A DNA stretch of 45,489 nucleotides. Origin: Monoraphidium neglectum (taxonomy: Eukaryota > Chlorophyta > Chlorophyceae > Sphaeropleales > Selenastraceae). Under the pieces are notes generated by a model. The model did not search any database. It was not told where the DNA came from and saw only the letters and a list, made by a program, of their open reading frames with translations. The translations under genes and the position numbers were made by a program. The stretch covers positions 1-45,489 of the forward strand of contig NW_014013600.1 of NCBI RefSeq assembly GCF_000611645.1, written 5' to 3'. Shown one piece after another: positions 21,706-33,037 of this stretch (its first letter is position 1; each line of letters opens with the position of its first letter).

Positions 21706-23734
21706 TTACTCAAGAACTGTCCAGTCTGCAGGCGCCGCCTGGCGCAGCAGCGCCGCAGCCAGAGCCGCGACCCCCGCCGGCGCCATCGCGCGGGCGCTCG
21801 CCCCGCCAGCCGGCGGCTCCACACAGGGCACGACCCTGAGCCGCCCAGAGCCGGCGTTGAAGAGCGTGCCTTGGCCAACGAGCCGCAGGCGCGCGCCGCG
21901 CAGCAGCCCGGCGGCCGCCGCCGCGGCGGCCGCCTCGGCGCGCGTCTCTGCAAGAAGCTGCTCGGCGCCGCAGCCGCCGCCGCGCGAGCGCAGCAGCAGC
22001 TTGCTGCGGGCGCGGCCACCCCCGTCGTCGGACGCCCGAATCAGAACGAACGCGTCTCTGCACACGGATGACCAGTCCATTCGCGCCGCGGGCAGCAGCG
22101 TCCCGACCCACCCGCGCTCGGCGCGCGCGCCGTCGGGCGCTGCAGCGGCGCGAACGCTGGCGGCCGCGGCGGCCTCGCGCCGCTGCGCGGCGCCAAGCTG
22201 CTGCAGCGCGGCGTGCGCGCGCTGCGCCTCTGCTACCAGCTGCCTGTGCATCTCGCCTCCGCTGAACACGCGCGGCAGCGCGACGCCGCACCCGCCCTCT
22301 GGGGGACCACTGCCTGCCAGGCTGCTGGCGCCGCTCCTGCAGCTATCGCGGCTGCCCCCGCCGCCGCGTTGCAGGCGCGGCGCGCGCTGCGGCGGCGAAG
22401 GCGGGTGTAGCGACTCGAGCGCCACGGTTGCCGCCGTCGGCGCAGGGCCCCCGAGGCCGATGCGGCTGACGGCTGACGGGCCGTTCGTGGCGAGGGAGAC
22501 GGTGGCGGCGGCGCCGTGCGCAGAGAGGAAGGCCAGGGGGTCTGGCGAGTCGTCCAATTGGTCCATAGGGTGCACATGACGCGCGCGCCGCCACTTGTGG
22601 GCGAAGCGGTACCGCCATGCGAGCACGTCAGCCGCAGCGTCGCCTGTGCGTGCGGCGGCGGCGCCGGCGGCCGCGGCGGCGCTGCTGGGCAGCTCGCCGT
22701 CCAGCCACGCCGAGGCGCCACCCTCGGCACCAGCAAGCGCAGCAGCGTCCGGCGTCACGTTGAGAGCGGACCAGGCCGGCGGCGTGCACGTTGCTGCTGG
22801 GTCGTGTGGGTGCGGCGGTGAGGGGCTGCAGGGCTCTGGCGTCGACGGGAGCACGCCGTGCGTGCAGCCGGCTTGGGCCGAGCCGGACGGCGCCGCGTTT
22901 TGCTGCTCCTGCGCTTGCTCGTGCTGGTGCTTGAGCCCAACCTTGTTAGGCGGCCAATGGGCGTCAGAAGGGTGCCCAAGCTCCGCCAGCGGCCGCGACG
23001 GCGCGCACGCATCCTGCGCGCCGTCGCGTTGCTGCGGCGCGCAGCAAAACGCGCTGCTCCATGCCACGCGCCCCGGCTGCTGCTCCAGGGGCCCGCCGGG
23101 TGCGGCCGCGGCGCCGCCGGCGAGGGCGGAGGGCGGCGCGGGGTCGCTCAGGGCGTAGCCGCGTGCGCACAGGGCGCCGCCAGAGGGGCTCGAGCCGGCA
23201 GTGAGCGTCTCATCTTGCTGCCGGGCGGTGGGGGCGCTGAAGCTCGTCTCCTTGAAGGCTGGGGGCGGGCGGAAACGGGCAGGGAGGGGAACAGCGCGGG
23301 GCGTGTGAACTGCGTCCTTGTGGGTGCAGGGACGCAACGCGGCCGCTTGCCCTGCGAACCAGTGAGGACGCAAGCCCCGCTACGATTCGAGTTGAGCTTG
23401 CCAGTGACGCACCTGCCAAGAGCGCTGCCCTTCCCAGAGGGACGGCCACCTTGCCACACGATGGGGGGAAGGCAGCCGCTGAGGTCTCCGCGGTCGGGCA
23501 CGCAGGATGCCTGGGGTCTGGGCTTGCGCAGCCGCTGTTTGCGACACTCGTGCTGACTGACGTGAAGCTCAGGCTATCCAGCCATTTGATGAGCGGTGGT
23601 GGGCTGGACTTGGCCTCGGGCGCGGCGGCAGCCTCGCAGGCGCGCGCCTTACACATCGGCTGCGTCTCCGGCGGCGCGCTCACGACGCGACTGCTGACGG
23701 TGCACCGCCTGGCGAAAGCCCAGATGGGAGCCAT
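21706..23734 (-). CDS. Uncharacterised Ala/Gly-rich protein, 624 aa
   Basis: Exons: complement(join(21706..23258, 23413..23734)), joined in phase by a GTGCGT donor and a CCCCCAG acceptor. I do not recognise the family. Residues 1-30 (MAPIWAFARRCTVSSRVVS) are basic, Ser-rich and free of acid, so an organelle transit peptide is possible. The middle is low-complexity Ala/Gly/Pro. Ordered-looking islands are LIKWLDSLSFTSVSTSV near the N-terminus, WRYRFAHKWRRARHVHPMDQ with LDDSPDPLAFLSAHG, an Ala-rich helix (HRQLVAEAQRAHAALQQLG), and the C-terminal DAFVLIRASDD and GARLRLVGQGTLFNAGSGR. The single 1.5-kb open frame favours a real gene, but GC-rich DNA easily keeps frames open. An acceptor-like CCCGCAG immediately before the ATG means there may be an earlier exon. 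Confidence 0.5.
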
Positions 23735-24611
23735 CACTGCGGGACAGCGTGACGTTGTAATTGATTGAATGAGATGGCAGAAGGCGCGGCTCCTGAGCGG
23801 GCATGTGGCGCATGTGCTGCCCACGCTGCATGCGTTGGGCGCGGAGCCGTGCAGATATCACGCTTGAGTGTACCCAGCCACAGCCGCACCTTCCAGTGCA
23901 CTGGGTACGCTCTGAGCTACAATAACGTCCTCCTCTGCAATCGATTCGGTTGTGCTGGCGACGCTCCAGTCGAGCGACCGCCTCTCGCCGTAGCCCGCAG
24001 ACATACCCTGGCCGCCATGCTTAGCGTCCTGGACATATGCCTGAGGACCAAACCTGGCCGTCGAAAGGCGTGGAGGAGGGTCAGTGTCCCCGCATTGGCT
24101 CACGTGGCCTCCTTAAACAGTGCCGAGCGCCTGAGACCTCGACGGCCCGAGTGAGGGAATCAAGACGATCGTGCTCCGATTGCACTCACCAAAGGTATCC
24201 GAAGAGCTCCTCACAATCCATCAGAGCGCGGCTTGCCTCATCTGAGGTCCATGCGGTTCAAGTGAAAGGGTGTGTCTGGAATTGCTCGGAATGGAAAAAT
24301 GCGCCTGAAGCAATGTGCACAGGGCTGCGCCGGTGTTGGGCGCTTTCAGCTGGACAATTGCACCCATGTGGAACACCTGCAGCCACGTGGCCTGAGTGAT
24401 GGCGGCTGGCATTCCTGTCACAACCTGCACGTATTGTAGGGCGGCCATATCGTGTTCAGTCAGGTATGAAAGTTGCCTGGTGGCAACATGCGTCGAAAAA
24501 TGTGGAGCAGCGGCGTAGGCAGCTGCTCTGATCGTGCATTGGCACAGGAGGCGAGTTGGCACCTTTAATGGCTCTGCAGTGGGCCCAGGTCTTCCCGTGT
24601 GTTTCAGTCAA
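23735..24611. other. Region between LHCII 3' UTR and 624-aa gene
   Basis: Expected to hold the promoter of the 624-aa gene. A minus-strand open frame at 24221-24562 has no Met-led family match. Composition here is less GC-rich than neighbouring genes. Confidence 0.35.
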
Positions 24612-24616
24612 TTACA
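24612..24616 (-). terminator. Possible poly(A) signal TGTAA of the LHCII gene
   Basis: TGTAA on the minus strand about 310 nt after the LHCII stop, inside an A/T-richer stretch (24560-24860) that fits a 3' UTR. Another copy at 24884-24888 lies only about 40 nt after the stop and is a less likely choice. Confidence 0.35.
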
Positions 24617-24924
24617 TTTTCCATAGTCACACCACCGTGCCAGGTGTCAGCCAATATGCCCGTACCAAGACAAGGAATGCACCAGTGACTTATTTGGGCC
24701 ATGGTGATGCTTCCTTTCCACCTAAATTCGTCTCTGTGACTGAAGTTTGTTGTGTCTTTTCAGTGCAATCTGATTGCTCAATCTACATGCGTACCACTGA
24801 CCTGGCTGCGTGTCACTACTTGCTGCAGCGAAACCTCACACATAAGGTAGCCAGCGCAACACAGATGCATGTCTCTCAGAAATGTTACAGCGCTCAGGAA
24901 GCCAGGACGGTCCCGCGGCCCTGT

Positions 24925-26799
24925 CTAGGGGGTAAACTTGGTGGCGAACGCCCAGGCGTTGTTAGTGGCGGGCGAGGCCAGGTGGCTGTCCAGGTTGGCG
25001 ATGGGGCCGGCGCCGGTCACGATGGCCTGCACGAAGAAGCCGAACATGGAGAACATGGCCAGGCGGCCGTTCTTGATCTCCTTCACCTTGAGCTCAGCAA
25101 AGGTGTCGGGGTCGTCAGCCAGGCCCAGGGGGTCGAAGCTCTCGCCGGGGTACAGGGGGTCCAGGCCCTCACCGGCCGGGCCACCGTTCACGCGGTAGCC
25201 CTCGATGAGGCCCATGAGGATGACCTGGGCAGGGGGACAGGGGGGGTGCCCAGGAGCACACATGTCAGGCAGCCAGCAAAAGCAACGGTGCTGTGCTGAG
25301 CACACTCCGTCACGGCGGTGAGATGCTGGCGATGGAGCACACCCGTCGCATGCGCTTTGTCCTCCGCCATGCAGGCTGCGTTCTCACCTGGACGGCCAGG
25401 GTGGCCAGGATGGACTGGGCGTGGATCAGGCTGGGGTTGCCCAGGTAGTCGAGGCCGCCATCGGCGAAGATGGCGCCGCCAGCCTTGTACCACACGCCGC
25501 CGGCGGGGATGCTGGGGTTGGACTTGGCCAGCAGCTCGGGGACGACGCTGCCCAGGGCGCCGAGCATGGCCCAGCGGGCGTGGATCAGCTCCAGCTCGCG
25601 GTAGCGCCGGAAGGTCTCGGGGTCTGTAGGGGGAGCAGGCGGTGGGGTAGGGGGAACAATGTTCGGGCGGGCGTTGGGTCAGTGTGAGGTCAGGCGGGGC
25701 CGTCCAGGTGAAGCAACATGAGCGGCGTGCCAAATTGCGTCTGTCGAATGATGCAAGCTGCTTGCGGGCAATATTGATTTAGCCGTGGCGCGACAGTCGT
25801 CCCTTGGAGGCGGCGCGTGACTCACCAGCCGAGAGGCCGGCGGTGTCCCAGCCGTAGTCGCCGGGGAACTCGCCGGTGAGGTAGGCCGGGGTGGAGCCGT
25901 TGTACGGGCCCAGGAAGGTGGGCCTGTCGGGGCCGTACCAGGACAGGGTCTTGGCGGGGGCGGCCTTCTTGGTGGTGCCCTGTGGGGGGTCGGGTGTGGG
26001 GGGTGGGGTGGGGGAGGGCACACCGGGCGTGCGTCAGGCAGGTGTGTGAGTAGATACAACTTCATGTCAGGCACTCGGGATGTCCATGCTTGCAGGCGCC
26101 TGGCGGCTGTGCTACCTAGCTAGGCTGCTGGCCCACCTTCTTGGTCGACTTGGCGGTCGCACCCTTCTTGGTGGACTTGGCCTGGACGCTCACGCTGTGA
26201 GGTGGGTTGGTGGGTGTTGTGGAGGGGGCAGGTGTGACGTGCGTCACCAGTGGACCAACCCTAGCCTCATTGCTGCTGCGTGGGCCGACGCCTCAACTGC
26301 AGCCTGCCTGCTGCCACACTCCCCAGGTGCCGTCAGGCACAGGGCAGCGCAAGAGGGGTTGTGGTGGAGTGAGGTGGCGCCAGCAACCCTGCCTCTGCAG
26401 CACTGGTGGCCAGTGAGTACACTGGCCACCACAGGCCTGGAGGCCCGGCTACAAACACTCTGACACGATCTGGCCCTGATGGCGTCCGTGCTGCACCACA
26501 GGCCGGAAACTGGGTGCGTTGGGTCTCGATCTCGGGGCTGGCCCCGAGTCGCAGCAGGGTGCGCAGGCTGCTCGAGCACACAGAAACGCTGCGTAGGGAC
26601 GTCCAAGACTGCCACCTGCCACGGCAGCTGGTGTCGCTGCTCCCAGACCGTCCGAGCACCCGCCAGGCGCGTGCACCGTGCACAGCCGCGCAGGCGATCC
26701 AGCAGGATCCAGCAGCTGTACCAGACTTAGATCACCACTATGATCATTTCCAGCCCTCATACCCGCCCACCTGAGCGCGCGGGAGCTCTGGAGCATCAT
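24925..26799 (-). CDS. Major LHCII chlorophyll a/b-binding protein
   Basis: Exons: complement(join(24925..25224, 25388..25623, 25826..25979, 26137..26194, 26771..26799)), 258 aa. It is a thylakoid antenna protein that binds chlorophyll a/b and carotenoids for photosystem II and forms trimers. Features: WYGPDR (43-48), the trimerisation motif; [20 protein letters not shown]; helix B with [16 protein letters not shown]; helix C around [17 protein letters not shown]; and helix [15 protein letters not shown] with chlorophyll ligands Glu and Asn. The C-terminus [12 protein letters not shown] ends one or two residues earlier than Chlamydomonas LHCBM. The start ([10 protein letters not shown]) lies in a 29-nt first exon, followed by a 576-nt intron. 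The region before WYGPDR is unusually Lys/Thr-rich, with STKK twice and TTKK once. Which LHCBM type it is cannot be decided. Promoter elements should lie just right of 26799. Confidence 0.96.
26404..26431. repeat. Perfect 12-bp inverted repeat (hairpin) in LHCII intron 1
   Basis: Arms TGGTGGCCAGTG (26404-26415) and CACTGGCCACCA (26420-26431) with a 4-nt AGTA loop. It lies in the middle of the long first intron of the LHCII gene. Confidence 0.85.
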
Positions 26800-26891
26800 C
26801 TTGCTTGAGGTGTCGGGGTGAAGAAAGGAGGAGGAGGTGTTTGGTTGTCTGGAGGAAGCAAAATGTGCTGGCACCAGCAGCGCGGGGCGGG

Positions 26892-26899
26892 CTCTTATG
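26892..26899 (-). promoter_or_regulatory. Possible TATA-like box of the LHCII gene
   Basis: CATAAGAG on the minus strand about 95 nt before the LHCII start codon, followed by a pyrimidine-rich leader (CCTCCTCCTCC). Position is suitable, but the match to TATAAA is imperfect. Confidence 0.25.
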
Positions 26900-27230
26900 C
26901 GCGAGTAACTGTGCATTGATCCCGAAGCCGTGCGGACGAAATCAAACGTCCCACTCTCTGTCTCAACACCGGGGGGCTGATCGATGTACTTTTTATTCTA
27001 AACATTTTGCACTGGAAGCCTGGGGTTGCTCTGCAGGTTGGCGATCCCGGTGACCCCGTGACCCATGACAGTATCATGCCATTGCCTGCGGATTGAGTGG
27101 CCGGCTTTCGGGGCTTCGCAGGCCGCAACTCTCGGTTGCTTTTGGTGCACCCCGCAAAGCTTTTTGACCAAAGTATGGGTCACTACTTCCATTGACCCGC
27201 CGCAATGTGGCCTGGCATGCATTTGGTTGC
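26900..27230. other. Spacer: coiled-coil gene 3' UTR and LHCII promoter
   Basis: About 330 nt with relatively low G+C (a run TACTTTTTATTCTAAACATTTT near 26983-27007). No coding sequence was seen. It should hold the 3' end of the 31-exon gene and upstream control elements of LHCII. Confidence 0.4.
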
Positions 27231-30200
27231 TTACAACCGCCGAGGGGTGCCGTCGACCGCGCTGCCCAATCGTCCAGCGCCCAACCCCGGCCCCATGAGC
27301 GGCAGCTTGGGCACCGCGCTGCCCCCGCTGCCTCCGCCCGGCGGTGCGCTGGGGGGCCGGCTGGTCCCACTGCCGCCATGGCCGCTGTCCCACCGCTGCA
27401 GCTGCTCGCCAAAGCCGCCGCCACCCCCACCCGCTTGTGGCACCAGTGTCGGCTGCCGCAGCCGCTCCCTCTCAGTGCTGCCCCCGCTGCCGCCGCCAAC
27501 CCCGCCGCCGCCGTTGCCGCTGCCCCCCCTGGCACCGCTCTCAAAGGCCCCCGGCGCCGCGGCAGCCGAGCGGGCGCCGGCCCGCGGGGTCCCCAGGCGG
27601 CTGCCGAGTCGAGGGGTGAGGCGTGCGCTGCGGGGCGTTGACCCCGCGCTGCCTGCCACCTGGCCGGCATCCACCAGGGCTCCGTGCTGCGGCGAAAGCA
27701 AGCAGGGGAGGCCGCGTCAAAGGTGGCGTGGGCGCGACCCGCTGCCTAAGAGCAGGGCGGTGCGTCCGGCGAAGCAGACACTGGTGCCGGTCACATGGCA
27801 GGGACCACACCCCGACTAGGAGCAACAACCAACGCTGATTTGGTCACCCGATAACCATACGCAAGTCAGGTTCCAACACTTTGTGTTACCGGGTCACCCG
27901 CCCTCTCTAGAGGCCTGCACTCGTGCAGCACCTGGCGCGGCGCCAACCGCCCGCACCTGGGAGTAGAAGACCAGCAGACGCCTGTACAGCCGCCATGCGT
28001 CGCCCGCCGACGCCCGCGCCACCAGCGCGTCGTCCAGCTTCCGCGCAGCTGCCCCCAGCGCCGCACAATCGGCGGCCAGCTCGGGGGTCTTCTGGGCCGC
28101 GGACCTCAGCGCCTCCTGCAGCGGCGCGCGCACCGCACGCCACGACTCCCCGAGCAGCCTGCGTGCGCAGTGTAGGCGCGCGGGCGACGTCGTGCAGAGC
28201 GCTGCTGTGACCATAGATCTTGCATGCCAGGCGCTCGTGGGCTTGCAACTCAACCCCATTTTAAGAACCAGTACTGGCACGTCTGGCGGCGAATTGCAAA
28301 CCAACCACGTTATGCAACAGTTTCATGCCATGCAACACAGAGCATCAGCATTGAACGGCCTGCATTGTGAGGACCTGGCAGCAGCAGGTGCGGATGACTA
28401 ACCTGAAATCGTCGTAAGGCGGCCGCCGCGCGACCGCGGGGTGACGCCGCTGGTGCGCGTCGCAGCCGGCGAGACCGGCGTCCAGCAGCGCGCGCGCCGC
28501 GCCCGCGGGTGCAGCGGCGCGCGCGTCGGCGCCGCTGCATCGCAGGGCGGAGAGGAACAGGCGGTCGAGGGAATCTTCGGAGAGCCCCGCCGCCGCAGAG
28601 GGGCTGACCTGAGGGTTGCGAGAGGAGGGAAGGGGGTCGTGCGGGCAAGCTGGGGGTTTGGTACCAGGTTGGCACTGGCCGGTTAGTGCGGGCGCATGCA
28701 CCACATGCATCACCAGGAGACAGCGCGGGCGCTGCGCAAGCCCACTGCGCATTCACGGATGCATACGTCGACACATGCGCCGTGCAAAAGACGGGTGCCT
28801 CATGCAAGCCCAGCAACCGCATCATGACCCGCTGCATCGCGCAGTTCGCAGGCGTGGGGCGTCACACCCCATGGGGACCCACACTTTTCCCCCTTGCTGC
28901 TGAAAAAGCATGATGTACTGCAATGCAGGCGCGGCGCAGCACGCGGGGGTCGGCGCACCTGCTGCACCAACTTGAGCAGGTCGTCTTGGCAGTGCAGCTG
29001 CTGCCCAGGCTGGTCGGTGGCGCGCGACGCCATTGCCTGCGCGGGTGGCATCCAAGGGCGCGTGCGATGCGCAGGGTGGACGCGTCGGGGGTTTGCAGAA
29101 ACAAGTGCTGCCACTGTGCAATCTAACTTTGCCTCGGCCTGGGCGCTGACAAGCACACATCTTGTGCATTTGGCGCAAGTGAGCGCATAAAACAGCACAT
29201 GGGTCGATCCATTGGCGGCGGTACAGGTCCAACAGAGCACCGCCGGATGGAGACATTCGCCCCCCATCCCACCTCAATCTGCGCCGCGTCGGCAGCGCGC
29301 TGCGCCTCCAGCGCCTCAAGCAGCAGCAGCGCCGCCTCGTCAGCGTCCACCGCGCCCTCCTCGCCGTTTCCGCTCGCTGCGGCCGCTGCCAGCCGCGCCG
29401 CCAGGCCGGCGCTCTCCGGCGCCGGCGCCGCGAGCGCGGGGCGCAGCAGCGGCGCGGCCAGCTGGGCGGCGGTGCGGGCGATGATCTGCGGAGGGTTGCC
29501 GGCAGGCACGGGCGCACGCTTGATGCTCCGCACTGCGGTACAGACGGGTCTCCTGAGTCAAGGTGGCTGACTGACACTTTGAACACATTTATCCCCGACC
29601 TCTCCGACTTGCACCGCCAGAACGCGTGTACCCCCGACGCGCAGGCAGAAACGGCGCACCCACCTTGCTGCCACCCTCGGTCGCCTCCGTTACCAGCGGG
29701 CCGCACTCCGAGTGGAGCCAAGCCATGAAGTGCACGACCGCCGCCGCCGCAGCCGGCGACGCGGGGGCGCCGGGGACCCCCGGCAGGCTGAGAAGGCGGC
29801 CGAACAGCGCCGCGCGCCGCGAGCGGGGCGCGTGCTTGCGGACGGCCGCGACGAGCGCAGAAAGGTGGGCGTCGGCGGGGCCGCGGGGCCCAAACCTGCC
29901 GAATGACGGGCGCGTAACTTCAGGTGGTGTGGACTTTGCAAGGTTGTGGCAATGTAGGTGTAAACAAGCAATCGTTTAATTTACGTCGACCATCACGATC
30001 TCAATGTGTGGCGTGCTGCACGCTGCTGGGTCCTTGCAAGGCGCGCCACAAGCGCGGGCTGCTGCGCCGCCCCGCCGCCCTTGGTGCGCTGCCTGCGGTG
30101 TCAACCGGAGAGCAACCCGCCTCTAACCTCATGCAATAACGCGATCGAGCGGAGCTCACCTGGAAGCAAAGTAGTCTGCGACGACGGCCTCCAGGTCTGG

Positions 30201-32114
30201 CCTGAAGGGGCTCGCGCCGCCGCCGCTGCCGCTCTGGGCGTCCGCGCGGCCGTCCGCGGCGATCTTCTCCCAGTAGACCTCGGAGATCACGAGGTTCAGG
30301 GTGTCCGAGGAAAACGACAGGCCGGGGATTGCGGGCGCCGGGGCGAAGGACAGCGATGGGCGGTTGCAGCCTGGGTGCGTGGGGTTGGGAGCGGTGCGGT
30401 CACATGCGGTGCATGGGGCAGATTTTGAGGCATGTGGCCTTGTCCAGTTGATTAACCCTGGTGTCACACTTTCCCCTTGGGGCTCGGAGCCCCTACGGCT
30501 GGTTGCCCCCGGGGGGCCGCCCCCNNNNNNNNNNNNNNNNNNNNNNNNNNNNNNNNNNNNNNNNNNNNNNNNNNNNNNNNNNNNNNNNNNNNNNNNNNNN
30601 NNNNNNNNNNNNNNNNNNNNNNNNNNNNNNNNNNNNNNNNNNNNNNNNNNNNNNNNNNNNNNNNNNNNNNNNNNNNNNNNNNNNNNNNNNNNNNNNNNNN
30701 NNNNNNNNNNNNNNNNNNNNNNNNNNNNNNNNNNNNNNNNNNNNNNNNNNNNNNNNNNNNNNNNNNNNNNNNNNNNNNNNNNNNNNNNNNNNNNNNNNNN
30801 NNNNNNNNNNNNNNNNNNNNNNNNNNNNNNNNNNNNNNNNNNNNNNNNNNNNNNNNNNNNNNNNNNNNNNNNNNNNNNNNNNNNNNNNNNNNNNNNNNNN
30901 NNNNNNNNNNNNNNNNNCCCGGGGGGGGGGGGGGGAGCTGCGCAGCCACAACCTGAGTCGAGCAGGTACGCGCGTGCGTGCACCCCGCAGAGTTGCGCCC
31001 GCGTCGGGACAAGGGATGGCCGGGCTCACCGACCGCAGCCGGGTTGGGCTCCAGGGAAAGCTCCATAAGCGCCTCCTCAGCCGCCCGCCACGCGCCGGCG
31101 CGGTACTTGAAGAGCCACCGTGGCGGCGCCGCCTGCTCCGGCAGCGGGAGCTGCGGCGCCGCCGCCGCCCCCGGCGGCCCGAGCGGCAGCCCGCCGGCCG
31201 CGCTGCTGCCGCTGCCGCTACCGCTTCCGCTCAGGCTGCCGCCCTCTGGGTGCAGCAGCAGCGCCGCCTGCCGCTGCGGCGGTGCCGACCCCTGCCAGAG
31301 CGCCAGCGCCTCCGCGGCCACGAGCTCAAACAGGGCCTGCAGCCTCCCTGCTCTTTCGCGGGCCGCGGCTGCCGCAATCTCGAGCCCGCGAGCCTCGTCA
31401 GTGTGGCGGGCGCGCTCGGCGCGGGCGCGGGCCTCGACGGCGGAGCGCTCGGCGTCGTGCTTGGCTTCCAGGCTGCGAAGAGTGGTGACGAGCGTCTGCG
31501 GGCCGTACAGCCAAGCGAGACGGGTGCGGTTTATGGCTCGCGTGGGGACAACAACATATGTCGGGAGCGCATAGCGGGCGCACGTGCGCTGACTACGCCG
31601 CCACTCTTCTGCATACCACCTGGCTTCGCTGCCGCTCGGTTTGCAGCATTCGAACAACCGTTCGTCGTGCATCTGGTGCCTGCACAAGGGCGCCTGCCTG
31701 CACGCACAGCAGCCGTCCTGTCAGCCCTCCTCGCCCCTGCCTCCCGGGGGTCCCCGCGGCCCCATCCCCCACCTGTTTCGCCGCCTCCACCTCGCGCGTC
31801 AGCTCCTCTATGCGCCCCTCGAACGCGGCGGTGCTGCCGCGCAGGCGCTCCCGCTCGCCCTTGAGCTGGGACACCTCGGTCTGCGCCGCGAGGGAGGTGG
31901 CGCGGGGCGACTAGGCGGCGGTGGGCTTGGTCGTCGCGGGGTCGCACAAACGTGACAGGGCATGTACTTGTGTTTGCACACGCGCGTGCCAAAACGTGCG
32001 GGGCTGCATGAATTCTTGTGAAGACCGCACTCACACGGGCGACGCCTGCATGCATGCATGCATGCATGCATGCATGGACAAATATGTGCGCACGCGCACG
32101 CACGCGCGCGCGCA

Positions 32115-32155
<41 letters not shown>

Positions 32156-32956
32156 GCACTCATGCATGCCCGCACACACGCACACACACGTGCGCGCACA
32201 TGTGCATGCTCCCGCACCGTGTCCATTGTCGCGCCCAGCCTTCCCGCACCTGCAGGAAGCTGATGGAACCTGTGGCCCTCTGCAGCCGGTCCTCCAGAGC
32301 TGTGCGCTCCCCCTCCAGGGAGCGGATCCGCTCCAAGAACGCAGTGATGCCTGCCTGTTTTACATTAGTCGACATGTGAGCGTGTGTTCATGTATGAAGA
32401 AATGCAAGCGTAGGGGAGATGCAAATAAGAATGGTGTTTACTTGATGCCAAATTTGATGTTACAGGGCAGGAGGAACATTTCTGCACCCCGGAATGCGCG
32501 AATCCAGCTTCAGGAGTGTGCGCACGCCTCGCACTTGATCCAACCCTCCCAGCGTGCCCTTGACTGCGCCCCTGCCCCACCTGCAGGTCGTCCATGCGTG
32601 CAGACAGCGCCGCCTTGTCGCGCCGCGCCCCATCAAACAGCTCCAGGTGCTCCGCCAGCCGCGCCTGCGTGGCGGCCTCCGCGGCTTCTGCCGCGGCCAG
32701 CTGAGCAAAGGCGGCCGAGTTGACCAGGTCCTCCGCCTGGTGGACGGGCGTGGGTGGAACGCGGCAGGGGTTGGCGTCGGCTCGACGAGACAGCAGCAGG
32801 CGTGCAAAAAAAGCGGCATTCCCAGATGCAGCGCCTGCTCATCTATCTTACATCAGCAAGCTGACATCTCTGCATCACCCTGCCCCCCTCTTGTGAGGGT
32901 GCGAGCGGCACAATCGATGCTGACCCGCCGTGCATGCAAGTCGGTAGAGCTTGTGC

Positions 32957-33037
<81 letters not shown>

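Noticed and set aside
23340..23400. tRNA T-loop-like GATTCGAGTTGAGC
   Set aside because: No cloverleaf can be built around it.
22068..23556. Several long plus-strand frames opposite the 624-aa gene
   Set aside because: Arg/Ala/Pro-rich mirror frames typical of GC-rich DNA, with no motifs or splice-consistent structure.
24221..24562. Minus-strand frame with HDMAALQYVQVVTG-like sequence
   Set aside because: No start codon in context, no family recognised, and no splice link to the neighbouring gene; it lies in the expected LHCII 3' flank.
32047..32260. CRISPR-like or minisatellite array
   Set aside because: The repeats are simple TGCA and CA tracts with no unique spacers.
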